64,000 bases of DNA from an uncultured Clostridium sp. (GTDB lineage: Bacteria; Bacillota; Clostridia; TANB77; CAG-508), in assembly GCA_900553685.1 (NCBI GenBank), contig USEI01000002.1, positions 62,001 to 126,000 of the forward strand, given 5' to 3'. The position numbers and the translations under genes are program-made. Below, piece by piece: positions 17,275-26,719 of the stretch (its first letter is position 1; each line of letters begins with the position of its first letter). Under the pieces are notes generated by a model. It saw only the letters and a list, made by a program, of their open reading frames with translations, did no database searches and was not told the DNA's origin.

Positions 17275-18129
17275 TCAAGTTAATAAATCTAATATTTGTT
17301 TTTTATATTTCATAATAGTATCATATCCTGTTTTCATAAGCTTATCTGCATCATCAATTTCTAAAAGACTTGCGCCTCTTGCATCTATTTCTATTGCTAA
17401 ATCAGCTTCTTTTTGAGCTTTTCTTACGTCTTTTAAAGAAAATATATCAACTGTTCTAAGTAAAATTGCCAAAATATCTTCTTTGGGCTCATAATCATCT
17501 ATTCTAAAACTTAGAGCTATTGTTTTATCTGCTCCCATATCTTTTAAAATTTTTACTGGTAAATTATCTTTTGTTCCACCATCTATAAAATTATATTTTC
17601 CATATTGACACGGAGTAAATATTCCTGGAAAAGACATACTTGCTCGTGTAGCTGTTGCTATTGGCGCATCATATATATAATCTATATTATCATCTTTTAA
17701 ATCAAATCTTTTTGATAAAAATATGCATTCTTTTGTTGATATAGTATCTACTGTTGCTATTGCATAAGGTATTTTTATTTGATTCATATTTACAATATCT
17801 TTTTCTTTTGCTACCTTTTTTATTAAATTTTCAATATTTTCACCAGGAACTAATCCTTCTATCTTAGCAATTCCAGATGTAAAATAAGAAATTCCTGCTT
17901 TAACTATTGGTCCTTTCTTTATTTGTGTAAGAATATTATAGTTTTCAATTGTTCTTTCTTTTATTTCATCTGTTGAAAATCCCATCGCATAAAAAGAAGC
18001 AAAGATACTTCCTGAACTAGTTCCAGATAAGAAATCAATTTTTATTCCTAATTCTTCTAATGCTTTTAAAGCTCCAATATGAGCTAATCCTTTCAAGCCT
18101 CCTCCTGCTAGTGCAACACCTATACTCAT
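17275..18129 (-). CDS. Patatin-like phospholipase (RssA/YchK-like)
   Basis: A 284-aa Ser-Asp dyad lipid hydrolase. The oxyanion loop is GGGLKG (residues 9-14), the nucleophile sits in GTSSG (about 40-44) and the catalytic Asp in FIDGGTKDN (about 186). The SMSFPGIFTPC strand also fits the family. It is predicted cytoplasmic or at the inner membrane face; the natural lipid is unknown. Its ATG begins directly after the MscS stop codon, so it is the third gene of a NUDIX-MscS-patatin operon. It lacks the cNMP-binding domain of larger NTE-type members. Confidence 0.9.
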   Translation of the reverse strand: MSIGVALAGGGLKGLAHIGALKALEELGIKIDFLSGTSSGSIFASFYAMGFSTDEIKERTIENYNILTQIKKGPIVKAGISYFTSGIAKIEGLVPGENIENLIKKVAKEKDIVNMNQIKIPYAIATVDTISTKECIFLSKRFDLKDDNIDYIYDAPIATATRASMSFPGIFTPCQYGKYNFIDGGTKDNLPVKILKDMGADKTIALSFRIDDYEPKEDILAILLRTVDIFSLKDVRKAQKEADLAIEIDARGASLLEIDDADKLMKTGYDTIMKYKKQILDLLT

Positions 18130-19209
18130 CTATCCTTTTATTTCTTCCTTTCCTTTTACATATAATGTTTGACTTGGATATGCTAAATCTACATTTTCTT
18201 TCTCGATTAAATATAATAAACTACATAATATATCTTGTTTTGCTTTAAGATATTTACTATAATCTGCCTCTCTTATATATAAATATATTTTTATTTCACT
18301 ACCATAAGCTGTAATATTATTTAAGCTAACTTCTACAGTTTCTTTTATAACTTCTGGATCATTTTGTAATATAAGTTTCATCTCTTTAACAATTTTTTTA
18401 ACTTTCTCAGAAGTCGTATCCCAGCTTAAAGTTAAAATACAATCAAATCTTCTACTTGTTAATCTATCCCAGTTTACTACATAAGATGAAGTTATTAAAG
18501 AATTTGGAATTGTTACAACTGCATTATTGTATGCTTTTATACGTGTGCTTCTAAAAGTTATATCTATAACTGTTCCTTGAAATTGTTCTACTTCAATCCA
18601 ATCTCCAATAACAAATGGTTTATCAGTTAATATTGCAGCACCACTAAGCATACTTTTTACCAAATCTTGTGCAGCTAAAGCAGTTGCCGCACTGACAATT
18701 CCTAAACCAGTAACTAAAGCTCCAAGTCCATCTAATTTTAATTCTAAAATTATCGTTACTACAAATACAAAAATAATCCATATAAACACTCTAATCATTT
18801 TGCATATAAATTTATTTACAGCTTTATCACTAGTATCTTTAAAAATATTTTTCATTATAATAGAATCTTCTGTAATTAGAGTTGTTATTGCTTTTGTTAT
18901 GTAATATGCAATAATAACCTCAAAGGCTTTATTAATAAGATATAAAAATTGCTTATCAAGAGGTAAAATATGTGTTGTACAAAATAAACCAAATAGGATA
19001 AAAAATTTCTTTAATGGTTTATACATTGTACTATCTTTTGGATTTTTTTTACTTTTAATTATTTTATAATATATTTTTATAATAAGTTTAGAAAATAGAT
19101 TTCTAAACATAAAGAACAATATGAAAACAGCCAAAGCTATTTGTAAATCAAATAGTTTAAGCAAATCTTCTAAATTAATCGAAGTTAACCATTCTTTAAT
19201 TTCTGCCAT
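18130..19209 (-). CDS. Small-conductance mechanosensitive channel (MscS family)
   Basis: A 359-aa integral membrane protein with about four to five helices in residues 1-175. The pore-lining TM3 (LVTGLGIVSAATALAAQDL) has the Ala/Gly packing pattern of MscS. It is followed by the beta domain (PFVIGDWIEVEQFQGTVIDI, VTIPNSLI) and the C-terminal alpha/beta vestibule. MscS channels open under membrane tension to release solutes. GGAGG precedes the ATG at 19209. That start overlaps the end of the NUDIX gene by 14 bases, so translation is coupled. Confidence 0.92.
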   Translation of the reverse strand: MAEIKEWLTSINLEDLLKLFDLQIALAVFILFFMFRNLFSKLIIKIYYKIIKSKKNPKDSTMYKPLKKFFILFGLFCTTHILPLDKQFLYLINKAFEVIIAYYITKAITTLITEDSIIMKNIFKDTSDKAVNKFICKMIRVFIWIIFVFVVTIILELKLDGLGALVTGLGIVSAATALAAQDLVKSMLSGAAILTDKPFVIGDWIEVEQFQGTVIDITFRSTRIKAYNNAVVTIPNSLITSSYVVNWDRLTSRRFDCILTLSWDTTSEKVKKIVKEMKLILQNDPEVIKETVEVSLNNITAYGSEIKIYLYIREADYSKYLKAKQDILCSLLYLIEKENVDLAYPSQTLYVKGKEEIKG

Positions 19210-19747
19210 CTTTTCCTCCATTTTTTTCCTTAAAATAGTACATTAAAATAGCTAAATTAATACTTGCATGTTCAAATTCTCCATTTAATGCCATGTTTAA
19301 ACACTTATTAAAATCTATCTTTTTTATACTTAATATTTCTTCAGTTTGGTCTAAATGAATTTTTCCTTTTTGAAAATCTTTTGCAACAAAAATATATACT
19401 TTTTCATTTGTATATCCAGCTGAAGGATAATATTCCATTAAAAATTCTATTTTATTTGCTAAAATTCCTGTTTCTTCCTCTAATTCTCTTTTAGCAGCTA
19501 CTTCTGGAGATTCTCCAACATCTATCATTCCAGCTGGAAGTTCTAAAGTTAGCTTATTTATTGCTTCTCTAAATTGTTCTTCAAAAATTATTTCATTTTT
19601 TTCATTTATTGGAAGTATTATAACAGAGTTTCCAGGTTCTACACAATCTCTTATATAATTTAGACCGTCTTCTCTTTCATAAATTCTTTGAATAATTTTA
19701 AATCTTTTACCTGTATATTTATTTTCCTCTCTAATTAATTTATTCAA
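19196..19747 (-). CDS. NUDIX hydrolase, ADP-ribose pyrophosphatase-like
   Basis: A 183-aa enzyme. The full NUDIX box is visible: Gly-Met-Ile-Asp-Val-Gly-Glu, then seven residues, then RELEEETGI, which fits GX5EX7REUXEEXGU. The upstream LTLELPAGMI and the region after it (EYYPSAGYTNEKVYIFVA) match the NudF/ADP-ribose group, which splits ADP-ribose to AMP and ribose-5-phosphate. It begins with TTG, 7 bases after GGAGG. It is the first gene of the operon with MscS and patatin. Confidence 0.9.
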   Translation of the reverse strand: MNKLIREENKYTGKRFKIIQRIYEREDGLNYIRDCVEPGNSVIILPINEKNEIIFEEQFREAINKLTLELPAGMIDVGESPEVAAKRELEEETGILANKIEFLMEYYPSAGYTNEKVYIFVAKDFQKGKIHLDQTEEILSIKKIDFNKCLNMALNGEFEHASINLAILMYYFKEKNGGKDGRN

Positions 19748-19793
19748 AATCTAACCTCCAAACAATTATACAGAATAATTATATATTAAAGAA

Positions 19794-19843
19794 TAAAAAA
19801 AGTATACACTTTTTTGTAAAAACAAAAAAATTATACTTTTTTT
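19794..19843 (-). terminator. Terminator after the Spo0E-like gene
   Basis: AAAAAAAGTATA pairs with TATACTTTTTTT around a 25-base A/T loop, with a T-run on the minus strand, between the Spo0E-like and NUDIX genes. Confidence 0.7.
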
Positions 19844-19873
19844 AATTTATTATTAAATTACTTTTAGTTTATC

Positions 19874-20026
19874 TTATTTTTGAGTAATTTCAACCATATT
19901 TGCATAATATTTTGCAATTAACTCATCTAGTTCCACACTTACCTTATATATTACAGAGTAATCTTCTCCATTAGAAATACATTTATTTAGTTTGTCCCTT
20001 AATTTACAAATTTTTTCATCTAACAT
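19874..20026 (-). CDS. Spo0E-like aspartyl-phosphate phosphatase
   Basis: A 50-aa protein made of two helices. The signature VELDELIAKYY (residues 30-40) matches the S/T-x-E-L-D-x-L-I motif of Spo0E proteins, and KICKLRDKLN is the first helix. Spo0E members remove phosphate from Spo0A and so delay sporulation. The ATG at 20026 has GGAG 9 bases before it. An in-frame ATG 18 codons upstream has no ribosome site, and family size (about 50-90 aa) fits the shorter form. With spoIIE and ypeB it shows that the organism carries sporulation control genes. Confidence 0.8.
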   Translation of the reverse strand: MLDEKICKLRDKLNKCISNGEDYSVIYKVSVELDELIAKYYANMVEITQK

Positions 20027-20240
20027 AATATCACTCTCCTTTTTTCTATTTTTTTCTTTTGTATATTTTAAAAATAACATATTGTTACATCAAAGTCAAT
20101 AAAATATCAGTATTTGAGCGCTTTTTCGTTAGACATTTTTCGACAGTTTACTAGATAATTTGACCTTATAATTTCCTTTTTTATTTATAATGTCAAATTT
20201 ATTAAATAATCTCAAATATAAATTAGCATAAATAATCTAT

Positions 20241-21032
20241 TTAGCAAGACTTTTTAGATAATTTTTTTGTTAAATAAAACATAATTATTGATATTAAAAA
20301 TATAATTATAGACAATATTTGAGAAATTCTAAAATTATAAAACATAAGACTATCTATTCTTAAACCCTCAATAAAAAATCTTATTCCAGAATATAAAATA
20401 CAATAAAGTAAGACTATTTCGCCTTTGAATTTTCTATTTTTTTGTAATTTTCTAAGTATAAAAAATATTAAAATGGTACAAATAGATTCATATAAAAATG
20501 TAGGATGTACTTCTATATACCCATCACTAGTAAAGATTCCCATTCTTAAAAATATGTCAGTTTCATAGCCATAAGCTTCAACATTAAAAAAATTTCCCCA
20601 ACGCCCAATAGCTTGAGCAAGAGCTACGAAAGGTATAACATAATCAAGAACATTCCATATATCAATTTTCTTTATTTTACAAATTATGATGGCAGTTAAA
20701 ATTCCTGTTATTAGCCCGCCATAAATTGCAAGTCCTCCATCTCTAAAATTGAAAACTTCTTTAATATTATTTAAATAATACTCTAAGTTAAAAATTATAA
20801 AATATATTCTTGCTCCTATTATTCCAAAAAACAAAGAAAAAATCCCTATGTCCAAAATATTTTCAAATTTATTTTCAAATTTTTCTTTACTAATATTGCA
20901 CAAAATAGCTGCTACTATAATTCCTATCACAATGCAAATTGCATACATGTAAACTTCTATTCCAAAAACACTAAATGCAATTTGTGGTACTTTTAAGTTT
21001 ATATTTAATCCCGGAAATTTTACTAAATTCAT
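20241..21032 (-). CDS. lgt: Prolipoprotein diacylglyceryl transferase
   Basis: A 263-aa, seven-helix membrane enzyme that moves diacylglycerol from phosphatidylglycerol to the lipobox Cys of prelipoproteins. The Lgt signature GRWGNFFNVEAYG (about residues 139-151), the early LNINLKVPQIAF start and the late IRFFIEGLRIDS are all present, including the essential Arg and Glu. It is the last gene of an operon with ymfH and ymfF, 20 bases after ymfH. Length is normal for the family. Confidence 0.95.
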   Translation of the reverse strand: MNLVKFPGLNINLKVPQIAFSVFGIEVYMYAICIVIGIIVAAILCNISKEKFENKFENILDIGIFSLFFGIIGARIYFIIFNLEYYLNNIKEVFNFRDGGLAIYGGLITGILTAIIICKIKKIDIWNVLDYVIPFVALAQAIGRWGNFFNVEAYGYETDIFLRMGIFTSDGYIEVHPTFLYESICTILIFFILRKLQKNRKFKGEIVLLYCILYSGIRFFIEGLRIDSLMFYNFRISQILSIIIFLISIIMFYLTKKLSKKSC

Positions 21033-21052
21033 ATTCTCTCTCTTTTTTATTT

Positions 21053-22321
21053 TTATTCATTAGTTATTATAGACAATACTTCTTTATCTTTACAAAAAGT
21101 TTCTTTTAAAACTTTTTCTACATAATCTTTGCTTACACTTGCAAATTCTTCAAAATACTCTAAGGAATTTATATTTTTAAAATAATCTGAAACCAAAACT
21201 GTCGCAATATTAGAAACCTCATTATATTCTTTTACAAAATCTCCATATACGCTTTTTTTAGCTCTTTCAAAATCGTCTTCATTAATTCCTTCTTTTTTTA
21301 CCATTTCAATTCTATCTTCTATTTCTTTAACAACATAATCAATATAATCAGTTTGAATTTGAATTAAAACATGTGAATAAGTTTTTGAAAACTCATAATT
21401 TATACTTGGAACAGAAATAATTTTTCCAGATTCATAAAGTTTTTCAAAAGTTTCAGAACTTTTTCCAAATAGAATATTGCCTAAAATATCTATTGCAATA
21501 TCTTTTTTTACTTTATTTGACTTTAGGTCATTATCCTTATAACCTATTATTGCGCAAGGCATACTAATATCCATTTTTTGAGTAATTTTTTTCTCAACAA
21601 TCTCTTTCTGTTCTTCATTGTAAACTCTTTTTGTATCTTGCTTATTTGCTTTTAAAATAACTTTCGCTTTTACCTTTTCAAAATCTTTTTCAGGATCAAA
21701 ATTTCCTGTCATAACTATTATCATATTATCGGGTCTATAAAAAGATTTATAAATTTTATATAATTTTTCTTTATCAATTTTAGCAATACTTTCCACAGTT
21801 CCTGCTACATCTATATTTATCTCATTTGATTTATACATTCCCTTTAAAACATTCATGTATACTGCCCATTCTGGGTAATCATCATACATCATTATTTCTT
21901 GTTCAATAATTCCACGTTCTTTTTCTACATTTTCATCTGTAAAATATGGATTTTGAACATAATTCATAAATTCATCTAAAGCTTCATCAAAATTATCTGT
22001 ACATTCAAATAAATATGCTGTATGGTCATTAGTAGTATAAGCATTAGCATCAACTCCTATTGCAGTCAATACATCTAAACTATTTCTTCCATTTTCTTGT
22101 TCAAATAGTTTATGTTCTAAATAATGAGCAATGCCATCAGGAACAATTGTCATATCTTTTTCACCTGGTGCAAAAAATTTATTATCTATCGAACCATAAT
22201 TTACACTCCAAACAATATATTTTTTTCTCGTTTTTTTAGGTAAAATCATTATTGTTAAACCATTTTCAAGTTTTTCAATATACAATTTTTCTTTTATTTT
22301 ACTATTTTCAATTATTTGCAA
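21053..22321 (-). CDS. ymfH: M16-family peptidase YmfH-like (active-site subunit)
   Basis: A 422-aa protein of the pitrilysin (M16) family. The inverted zinc motif HYLEHKLFE (HxxEH, about residue 68) is intact, and the distal Glu lies in the VEKERGIIEQEIMMYDD helix. NCBI annotation ties this pair (written YfmF/YfmH or YmfF/YmfH) to elongation-factor P 5-aminopentanol modification; the direct role is not shown. It forms a pair with the next gene, as catalytic and non-catalytic subunits do in M16B enzymes. It lies between ymfF and lgt in one operon. Confidence 0.9.
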   Translation of the reverse strand: MQIIENSKIKEKLYIEKLENGLTIMILPKKTRKKYIVWSVNYGSIDNKFFAPGEKDMTIVPDGIAHYLEHKLFEQENGRNSLDVLTAIGVDANAYTTNDHTAYLFECTDNFDEALDEFMNYVQNPYFTDENVEKERGIIEQEIMMYDDYPEWAVYMNVLKGMYKSNEINIDVAGTVESIAKIDKEKLYKIYKSFYRPDNMIIVMTGNFDPEKDFEKVKAKVILKANKQDTKRVYNEEQKEIVEKKITQKMDISMPCAIIGYKDNDLKSNKVKKDIAIDILGNILFGKSSETFEKLYESGKIISVPSINYEFSKTYSHVLIQIQTDYIDYVVKEIEDRIEMVKKEGINEDDFERAKKSVYGDFVKEYNEVSNIATVLVSDYFKNINSLEYFEEFASVSKDYVEKVLKETFCKDKEVLSIITNE

Positions 22322-22344
22322 TTTTTTATCTCCTTGTATAATAT

Positions 22345-23622
22345 TTAATTTCTTAAAAAATAAATTGTGTTTATTTGTATTGAATTTGCTATTTCCAATA
22401 TATTTTCTTTAGTAACTTGATTAATTCGCTTAATATATTCTTCTAAAGACAAATTTGTCTTCGCAATCTCTTGTCCTATATAATATACAACCTCTGTGTC
22501 TTGCTCTTCTTCAACATTTTTTATTCCAGCAATTAGATAAGTCTTTGCATTTTCAATATCTTCATCTGTAAATTTGCCTTTTTTTATATTTTCTAGTTGA
22601 ATTTTAATAATTTCTATTGCTTTTTCATAATTTTCTACCTGAATACCACATCTTATAAAAATATTCATTTTTTGTTTTACAAAAGTGCTTTTAGCAGAAT
22701 ATGCAAGTCCCGCCTTTTCTCTAACGTTTTGGAACATCATAGAATTTGCTCCATCTCCAAGAATTGCATTATATACAAGTGAACTTGCTAAAAGGTTTTC
22801 TATCTTAGAAGTTATATCTAATCCAATTACTAATTTTCCTTGAGTAATATTCATATTTTCTGTAATTTCTTTTATATTTTCCACAATTTGTTTACTTTCT
22901 GTGAATTCATTATTCAAAATATAATTTTCTATTCTAGGTTTTAACTGTTTTATATTTTCGTTACTCATTAAAAGACTTTCTATTTCTTGTGATTTAATTT
23001 TTCCAGAAATAAAAATATCTATTTTACAATTGTTTATAAGCCAATTATAGTATTCTGAAATATCTTGTATTGTGATATTATCAATATCTTCAACATATCC
23101 AAATTTATACAATCCAAAACCTTTTTCACCATACATTGTAGAAATACAATTGTCAAAAGCATACGAATCTTTATCATCTATTTTACTTTCAATAACTTTT
23201 TTTAAATTTTCTTTTTCTACATCTAAAAAATCTTCATTTAGGAAACCATTTTTTCTTACAGGATTAAACACAATATCTAAAATATTTTCTATATTCATTT
23301 TCAAAATATTTTCATTATTTAGAGCATATTCATTACTTATAGATTCTATATAAAATTTTAGAATTATATTATCTCCCATTTTATCAACGCCACAATTAAA
23401 ACTTGCTCCATACATATTTTCCATTTCTTTATTTATTAAATATTGATTTGGAAATTTAGCAGTTCCTCTTCTAAGTAAAAAAGGTATTAAAGCTGTTTTA
23501 GTTACAGTCTCCCTTTTTAAAGTTGTTGTTAAAATAATACAAGTCAAATCAGTTTTATATAAATCTGTATTTATAATATGAGCTTTCACTCCTTGTTTTA
23601 GTTCTATACTTGTTTTATTCAT
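22345..23622 (-). CDS. ymfF: M16-family non-catalytic subunit YmfF-like
   Basis: A 425-aa M16 homologue lacking the HxxEH motif at the expected place (the region reads LIPFLLRRGTAKFPNQYLIN). It is therefore the structural half of the YmfF/YmfH pair. The conserved R/Y pair of the inactive-type subunits is seen in REKAGLAYSAKSTF (about residue 310). It is the first gene of the operon with ymfH and lgt, 23 bases upstream of ymfH. Confidence 0.87.
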   Translation of the reverse strand: MNKTSIELKQGVKAHIINTDLYKTDLTCIILTTTLKRETVTKTALIPFLLRRGTAKFPNQYLINKEMENMYGASFNCGVDKMGDNIILKFYIESISNEYALNNENILKMNIENILDIVFNPVRKNGFLNEDFLDVEKENLKKVIESKIDDKDSYAFDNCISTMYGEKGFGLYKFGYVEDIDNITIQDISEYYNWLINNCKIDIFISGKIKSQEIESLLMSNENIKQLKPRIENYILNNEFTESKQIVENIKEITENMNITQGKLVIGLDITSKIENLLASSLVYNAILGDGANSMMFQNVREKAGLAYSAKSTFVKQKMNIFIRCGIQVENYEKAIEIIKIQLENIKKGKFTDEDIENAKTYLIAGIKNVEEEQDTEVVYYIGQEIAKTNLSLEEYIKRINQVTKENILEIANSIQINTIYFLRN

Positions 23623-23669
23623 TAAAATCTCCTTTTTATTAGTATTGTTATTAATTTAAGATTTATTCA

Positions 23670-24089
23670 TTAAAATTCTAACAAGTTTAAACCTATTTCA
23701 TTACTTAATTTTCTTCCTACTTTTCCATTTATTCTTCTTACGACAATCTCAGAAGTCGCTGAAATTATACTTCTTACAAGGTGTCCTCCTTTAACAAGTC
23801 CTTCCTCATCTCCAAAATTAATGTGAATATGAAGATATACCTCTCCATCTTTTCTTGTAGCATTACCAATTAATGATGTAATTTCAAACATTCCCTCAAA
23901 AATCTTAGTGTTATATTCTTTAGTATTTACATTAAATACTCCAATTTCAACTAAATTACTTGCTCCAAGTCCTGTTATTTCTGCAAGTTCTATATTTTCA
24001 TTTTTACAAAGATCTTTTAAACTTTCTATAACTTCTTCACCTTTATTTAATCTAACAACATAAGTATCATCAAATTTTCTATATTCCAT
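23670..24089 (-). CDS. PPC (DUF296) domain DNA-binding-like protein
   Basis: A 139-aa single-domain protein. AEITGLGASNLVEIGVF, the HIHINFGDEEG motif and the GGHLVRSIISATSEIVV strand are the hallmarks of the plant-and-prokaryote-conserved (PPC) domain. The His residues of this motif bind metal in solved structures. Bacterial members form trimers and have unknown function; DNA binding is known for the plant AT-hook proteins and is not shown here. It is likely a single gene, with no strong terminator visible before ymfF. Confidence 0.85.
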   Translation of the reverse strand: MEYRKFDDTYVVRLNKGEEVIESLKDLCKNENIELAEITGLGASNLVEIGVFNVNTKEYNTKIFEGMFEITSLIGNATRKDGEVYLHIHINFGDEEGLVKGGHLVRSIISATSEIVVRRINGKVGRKLSNEIGLNLLEF

Positions 24090-24176
24090 TTTTACCTCCT
24101 AAATTAATAAATCTTTAAGTATAATATCATATTTTTTTCTTAAAAACAATTGTGCATATTTTTAAAGCAAATATCT

Positions 24177-24217
24177 AAAAAGATAACCACGATTTTATAA
24201 TCATGCCTATCTTTTTT
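24177..24217 (-). terminator. Terminator after the MmcQ/YjbR-like gene
   Basis: AAAAAGATA..CCACGATT pairs with AATC.TG..TATCTTTTT using G-U pairs, with a T-run on the minus strand. It ends 3 bases before the stop codon of the gene at 24220. Confidence 0.75.
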
Positions 24218-24219
24218 CA

Positions 24220-24576
24220 TTATATTTTATTTGTTAATTCATAACTTATATCAATTAATTCACAAATTCTTTTTTTTGAAACAGTACCATTTAATAAGAC
24301 TGTAATCCAATGCTCTTTATTCATGTGATATGCTGGTAATATTCCTTCTTCTTTTCTTAACCCACCTAACATTTCTGGAATATTTTTTAGATTTATTACA
24401 TCTACTATACCTCTTCTATTAATTTTTAATTTCTCAAATGGTACATTCATTATAACAGCAAACCATTTTTTATTATCTTTATGTTTAAAAGTTGTATATT
24501 GTGGATATTCCTCCCACGGATATTCTTGTAAAACATCATAAGTTCCATTTATATATTTTTCTATTTCTACTCTCAT
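24220..24576 (-). CDS. MmcQ/YjbR-family protein
   Basis: A 118-aa protein of the MmcQ/YjbR (CyaY-like fold) family. The family marks are W-x-x-x-P-x-x-x-x-F (PWEEYPQYTTFKH), the KKWFAVIMNVPF strand, PAYHMNKEHWITVLL and a C-terminal ELIDISYELT helix. Solved members look like DNA-binding folds, but the cellular role is not established. Ribosome site AGGAG. It is a single gene with its own terminator. Confidence 0.87.
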   Translation of the reverse strand: MRVEIEKYINGTYDVLQEYPWEEYPQYTTFKHKDNKKWFAVIMNVPFEKLKINRRGIVDVINLKNIPEMLGGLRKEEGILPAYHMNKEHWITVLLNGTVSKKRICELIDISYELTNKI

Positions 24577-24812
24577 AATTTTCTCCTTTTATAAGAATAA
24601 TTAACTATATTTTAAAATTATATATTCCAATTATTCCTAACATTAAAATAATGTATAAATAAATTTCATCTCAATGAATATCCTATTTTTTTCACTTATT
24701 ATCTTCTTTTTACATTTATACACCTCATCTGTATAATAACATAAGAACTAACAAATTAAAAGTTGTTAACTAAAATTCTGTTCTTATTCATGCAACTTTT
24801 TCTATGCTATAT

Positions 24813-24872
24813 TTATATTATATTTTTAATCAGTTCGTATACATTCTTTCTATTAATACTTTTCTTTTTCAT
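24813..24872 (-). CDS. Possible 19-aa micropeptide
   Basis: In the 430-base gap 24577-25007 the only candidate is a short frame beginning MKKKSINRKNVYELI with a good AGAGGTG site 2-3 bases from the ATG. It is strongly basic. It may be a leader peptide remnant or chance. The rest of the gap has no gene that I can see. Confidence 0.25.
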   Translation of the reverse strand: MKKKSINRKNVYELIKNII

Positions 24873-24959
24873 TTCACCTCTTAAATAGCAATTATTTGTA
24901 TAAACTTATATTATAAACTCTTCTAATCTATAATACAAAATAGAAAATTTTATGCTGTA

Positions 24960-24992
24960 AAAAAAATCCTATTTATAAAAATAAATAGGATT
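24960..24992 (-). terminator. Terminator after the 279-aa membrane-anchored gene
   Basis: AATCCTATTTAT pairs perfectly with ATAAATAGGATT around AAAA. On the minus strand eight T follow. It lies 16 bases after the stop at 25008. Confidence 0.92.
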
Positions 24993-25007
24993 CCAATAAT
25001 AGTATTA

Positions 25008-25847
25008 TTATTCACTAACTTTTTTAAATTCAATTGCATTAAAACTTCCAATATCATTTTTTTCAATTACAAAATTATATGATAAAAATTTATCTTTTTG
25101 TTCCAAAATTTTGTTGTCAATCTCTTCCTTTTCTCCTGTTTTTCCTCTTTCAATCTCAAAGACTTTTTCCCAATTTTTCCAGAACTCATTACTTATTTCA
25201 TTATATCTAAAAACGGCATAATCATAATCTGCATTTCTTTCTAAATCTCGTTGTACAGAATATTCAACCAATCTAACAATATATTCATTATCATTTTTTG
25301 TTATCTTATCAATTATATAATCCGTTCTTATAGTATCACCATAAGGACTATATTCATACTTTCCTATTTGAGAATTATATTTTGGAATATAATATCCATC
25401 TGCATTTTCAGTATCTTTTTTTACATTAAGTTCTAAATTTGTCCCAAATATTTTTCTTAATGTACTTTCTAGTTCTTCTTCACTTACAGCAGAGGCATCA
25501 TAATCTTCTTCACTAGGATAATGAGAATATATCCATTCTTTGTTAGCCTCATTTATATCATTAAATTCATATATTTTCACATTACCATCACAAACTTTAG
25601 TTATATATTCTTCAACGGCTTGTCTTTCTTCATCTGTTATTTCCTCGACTACATCATTTTCTTCAGCTACATTTGATACTTCAGTTGCATTTTCTTTTAA
25701 ACTCTCTTCTGAAGTTACATTTTCTCCACTTGATAATACTTCAGTTTTTGTTCCTAAATAATTGTTTTGATAAATAATTACTAAACATACTGCTAATAAA
25801 ATTACTAATATTACTATTATAAATATTAAAAAATTATTCTTTTTCAT
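25008..25847 (-). CDS. Membrane-anchored extracytoplasmic protein, 279 aa, unknown
   Basis: Unrecognised. Residues 6-27 are one hydrophobic helix, and the rest is predicted outside the cell. The Cys in LLAVCLVII is not a good lipobox, so an uncleaved anchor is more likely than a lipoprotein. A Glu/Val/Ser-rich spacer (about 40-75) precedes an acidic mixed domain (about 75-275) with NADYDYAVFRYNEIS. This last phrase resembles one in the 193-aa membrane protein at 31539 (DYAVLKYNEIFS). Function unknown. Single gene with a strong terminator. Confidence 0.75.
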   Translation of the reverse strand: MKKNNFLIFIIVILVILLAVCLVIIYQNNYLGTKTEVLSSGENVTSEESLKENATEVSNVAEENDVVEEITDEERQAVEEYITKVCDGNVKIYEFNDINEANKEWIYSHYPSEEDYDASAVSEEELESTLRKIFGTNLELNVKKDTENADGYYIPKYNSQIGKYEYSPYGDTIRTDYIIDKITKNDNEYIVRLVEYSVQRDLERNADYDYAVFRYNEISNEFWKNWEKVFEIERGKTGEKEEIDNKILEQKDKFLSYNFVIEKNDIGSFNAIEFKKVSE

Positions 25848-26134
25848 AGGAAGTCTCCTTTCTATATTTTATATTTAAAATATTCCCCACCCCCTATCTG
25901 AATAATTTATTATGTTATAATATATTAAGGTTTAAGTTATTTTAAACTGTTTATCTATCAATGTCATTATATTATACATCTGTAATTTTTTCTACTATTT
26001 TTACCTAATATTCATAATATTTTTTCATTTTCAATATACCAATAATATTTACTAACTATAGTATAAATTATATGTTTGTGTACTTAGCTTTAAATATTCT
26101 ATAATTTTATAAAGTTTTCATATTCTAAAAAAAT

Positions 26135-26188
26135 AAAAAGTCGAGTAAAATCTATTACAAAAAACTAATAGATTTTACTCGACTTTTT
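26135..26188. repeat. Perfect 23-bp inverted repeat, old tRNA-Cys terminator
   Basis: The arms at 26135-26157 and 26166-26188 are perfect complements (core GTCGAGTAAAATCTATTA) around an 8-base loop, with A/T runs on both sides. It sits directly beyond the displaced 3' end of tRNA-Cys at 26190, where a tRNA terminator would lie. I read it as the original terminator of the tRNA-Cys gene before the element inserted. Confidence 0.75.
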
Positions 26189-26189
26189 A

Positions 26190-26212
26190 TGGAGGCGCCA
26201 ATCTGTTTCGAA
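26190..26212. repeat. Left attachment site: displaced 3' end of tRNA-Cys
   Basis: TGGAGGCGCCAATC is identical to the 3' end of the intact tRNA-Cys at 30058-30071. The match continues as TTCGAA after three mixed bases, for 21 of 23 identities (26190-26212 versus 30058-30080), in the same orientation. This is the classic footprint of integration into a tRNA 3' end and marks the left border of a 3.9-kb element. The flank 25848-26134 shows no gene. Confidence 0.8.
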
Positions 26213-26250
26213 ACTTAAATGCACCTATATATAGTACTTTCATTTTATTT

Positions 26251-26268
26251 GGAAGACATTGGAAGACA
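26251..26268 (+). repeat. Tandem GGAAGACA pair near left end of element
   Basis: GGAAGACA occurs twice with a 10-base period, about 40 bases inside the left attachment site. The same pair occurs at 29866-29884 near the right end, in the same orientation. They may be integrase arm-binding sites. Confidence 0.45.
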
Positions 26269-26319
26269 AATTATAATAATTAGATAAATTATAATTTATA
26301 AAATAACCTATAATAAATA

Positions 26320-26559
26320 TTATGCACTTCTCTTTTTTATAATTAGTTTAGGTTCTATGACTTCAAATTCAAATCCCTTTTCTAAAATATATCTTGCCAA
26401 TTCATTTTTTCCATTAGCTATGTATCTATTACTAAAAAAACTTTTAGGCAATTCGTTATTAACTAATCTTTTTACTTTTTTTTGAGTTATTTCAATAGTA
26501 TCCTCACTTGAATCTTCTACATACTCAATAATTTTATTATAATCTACTCTAGTACTCAT
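26320..26559 (-). CDS. Small DUF7662-like protein, 79 aa, in integrated element
   Basis: A short protein with an excellent GGAGG site 7 bases before the ATG. The pattern of an N-terminal YxKIIEYVE, a middle ELPKS and a late YILEKGFEFEVIEPKLIIKKR resembles the small DUF7662 family found beside defence and restriction genes. No activity is known. It lies inside the tRNA-Cys element, between the left attachment site and the HNH gene. Confidence 0.65.
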   Translation of the reverse strand: MSTRVDYNKIIEYVEDSSEDTIEITQKKVKRLVNNELPKSFFSNRYIANGKNELARYILEKGFEFEVIEPKLIIKKRSA

Positions 26560-26719
26560 ACGTATTCCTCCATATATAAAAACATATTCTTCTACTAATT
26601 ACTATTTTCAATTTTTGTGGTTATTATTTATACCCTACTTATTATTTAAGTACAATGTATTGACAAATTTCGTATTAAGTTAAAAAATATAATAATATAT
26701 TTATTTTTATAACATTATA

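Noticed and set aside
26190..26212. A second tRNA-Cys gene
   Set aside because: Only the acceptor 3' strand and part of the T arm are present; it is an attachment-site copy.
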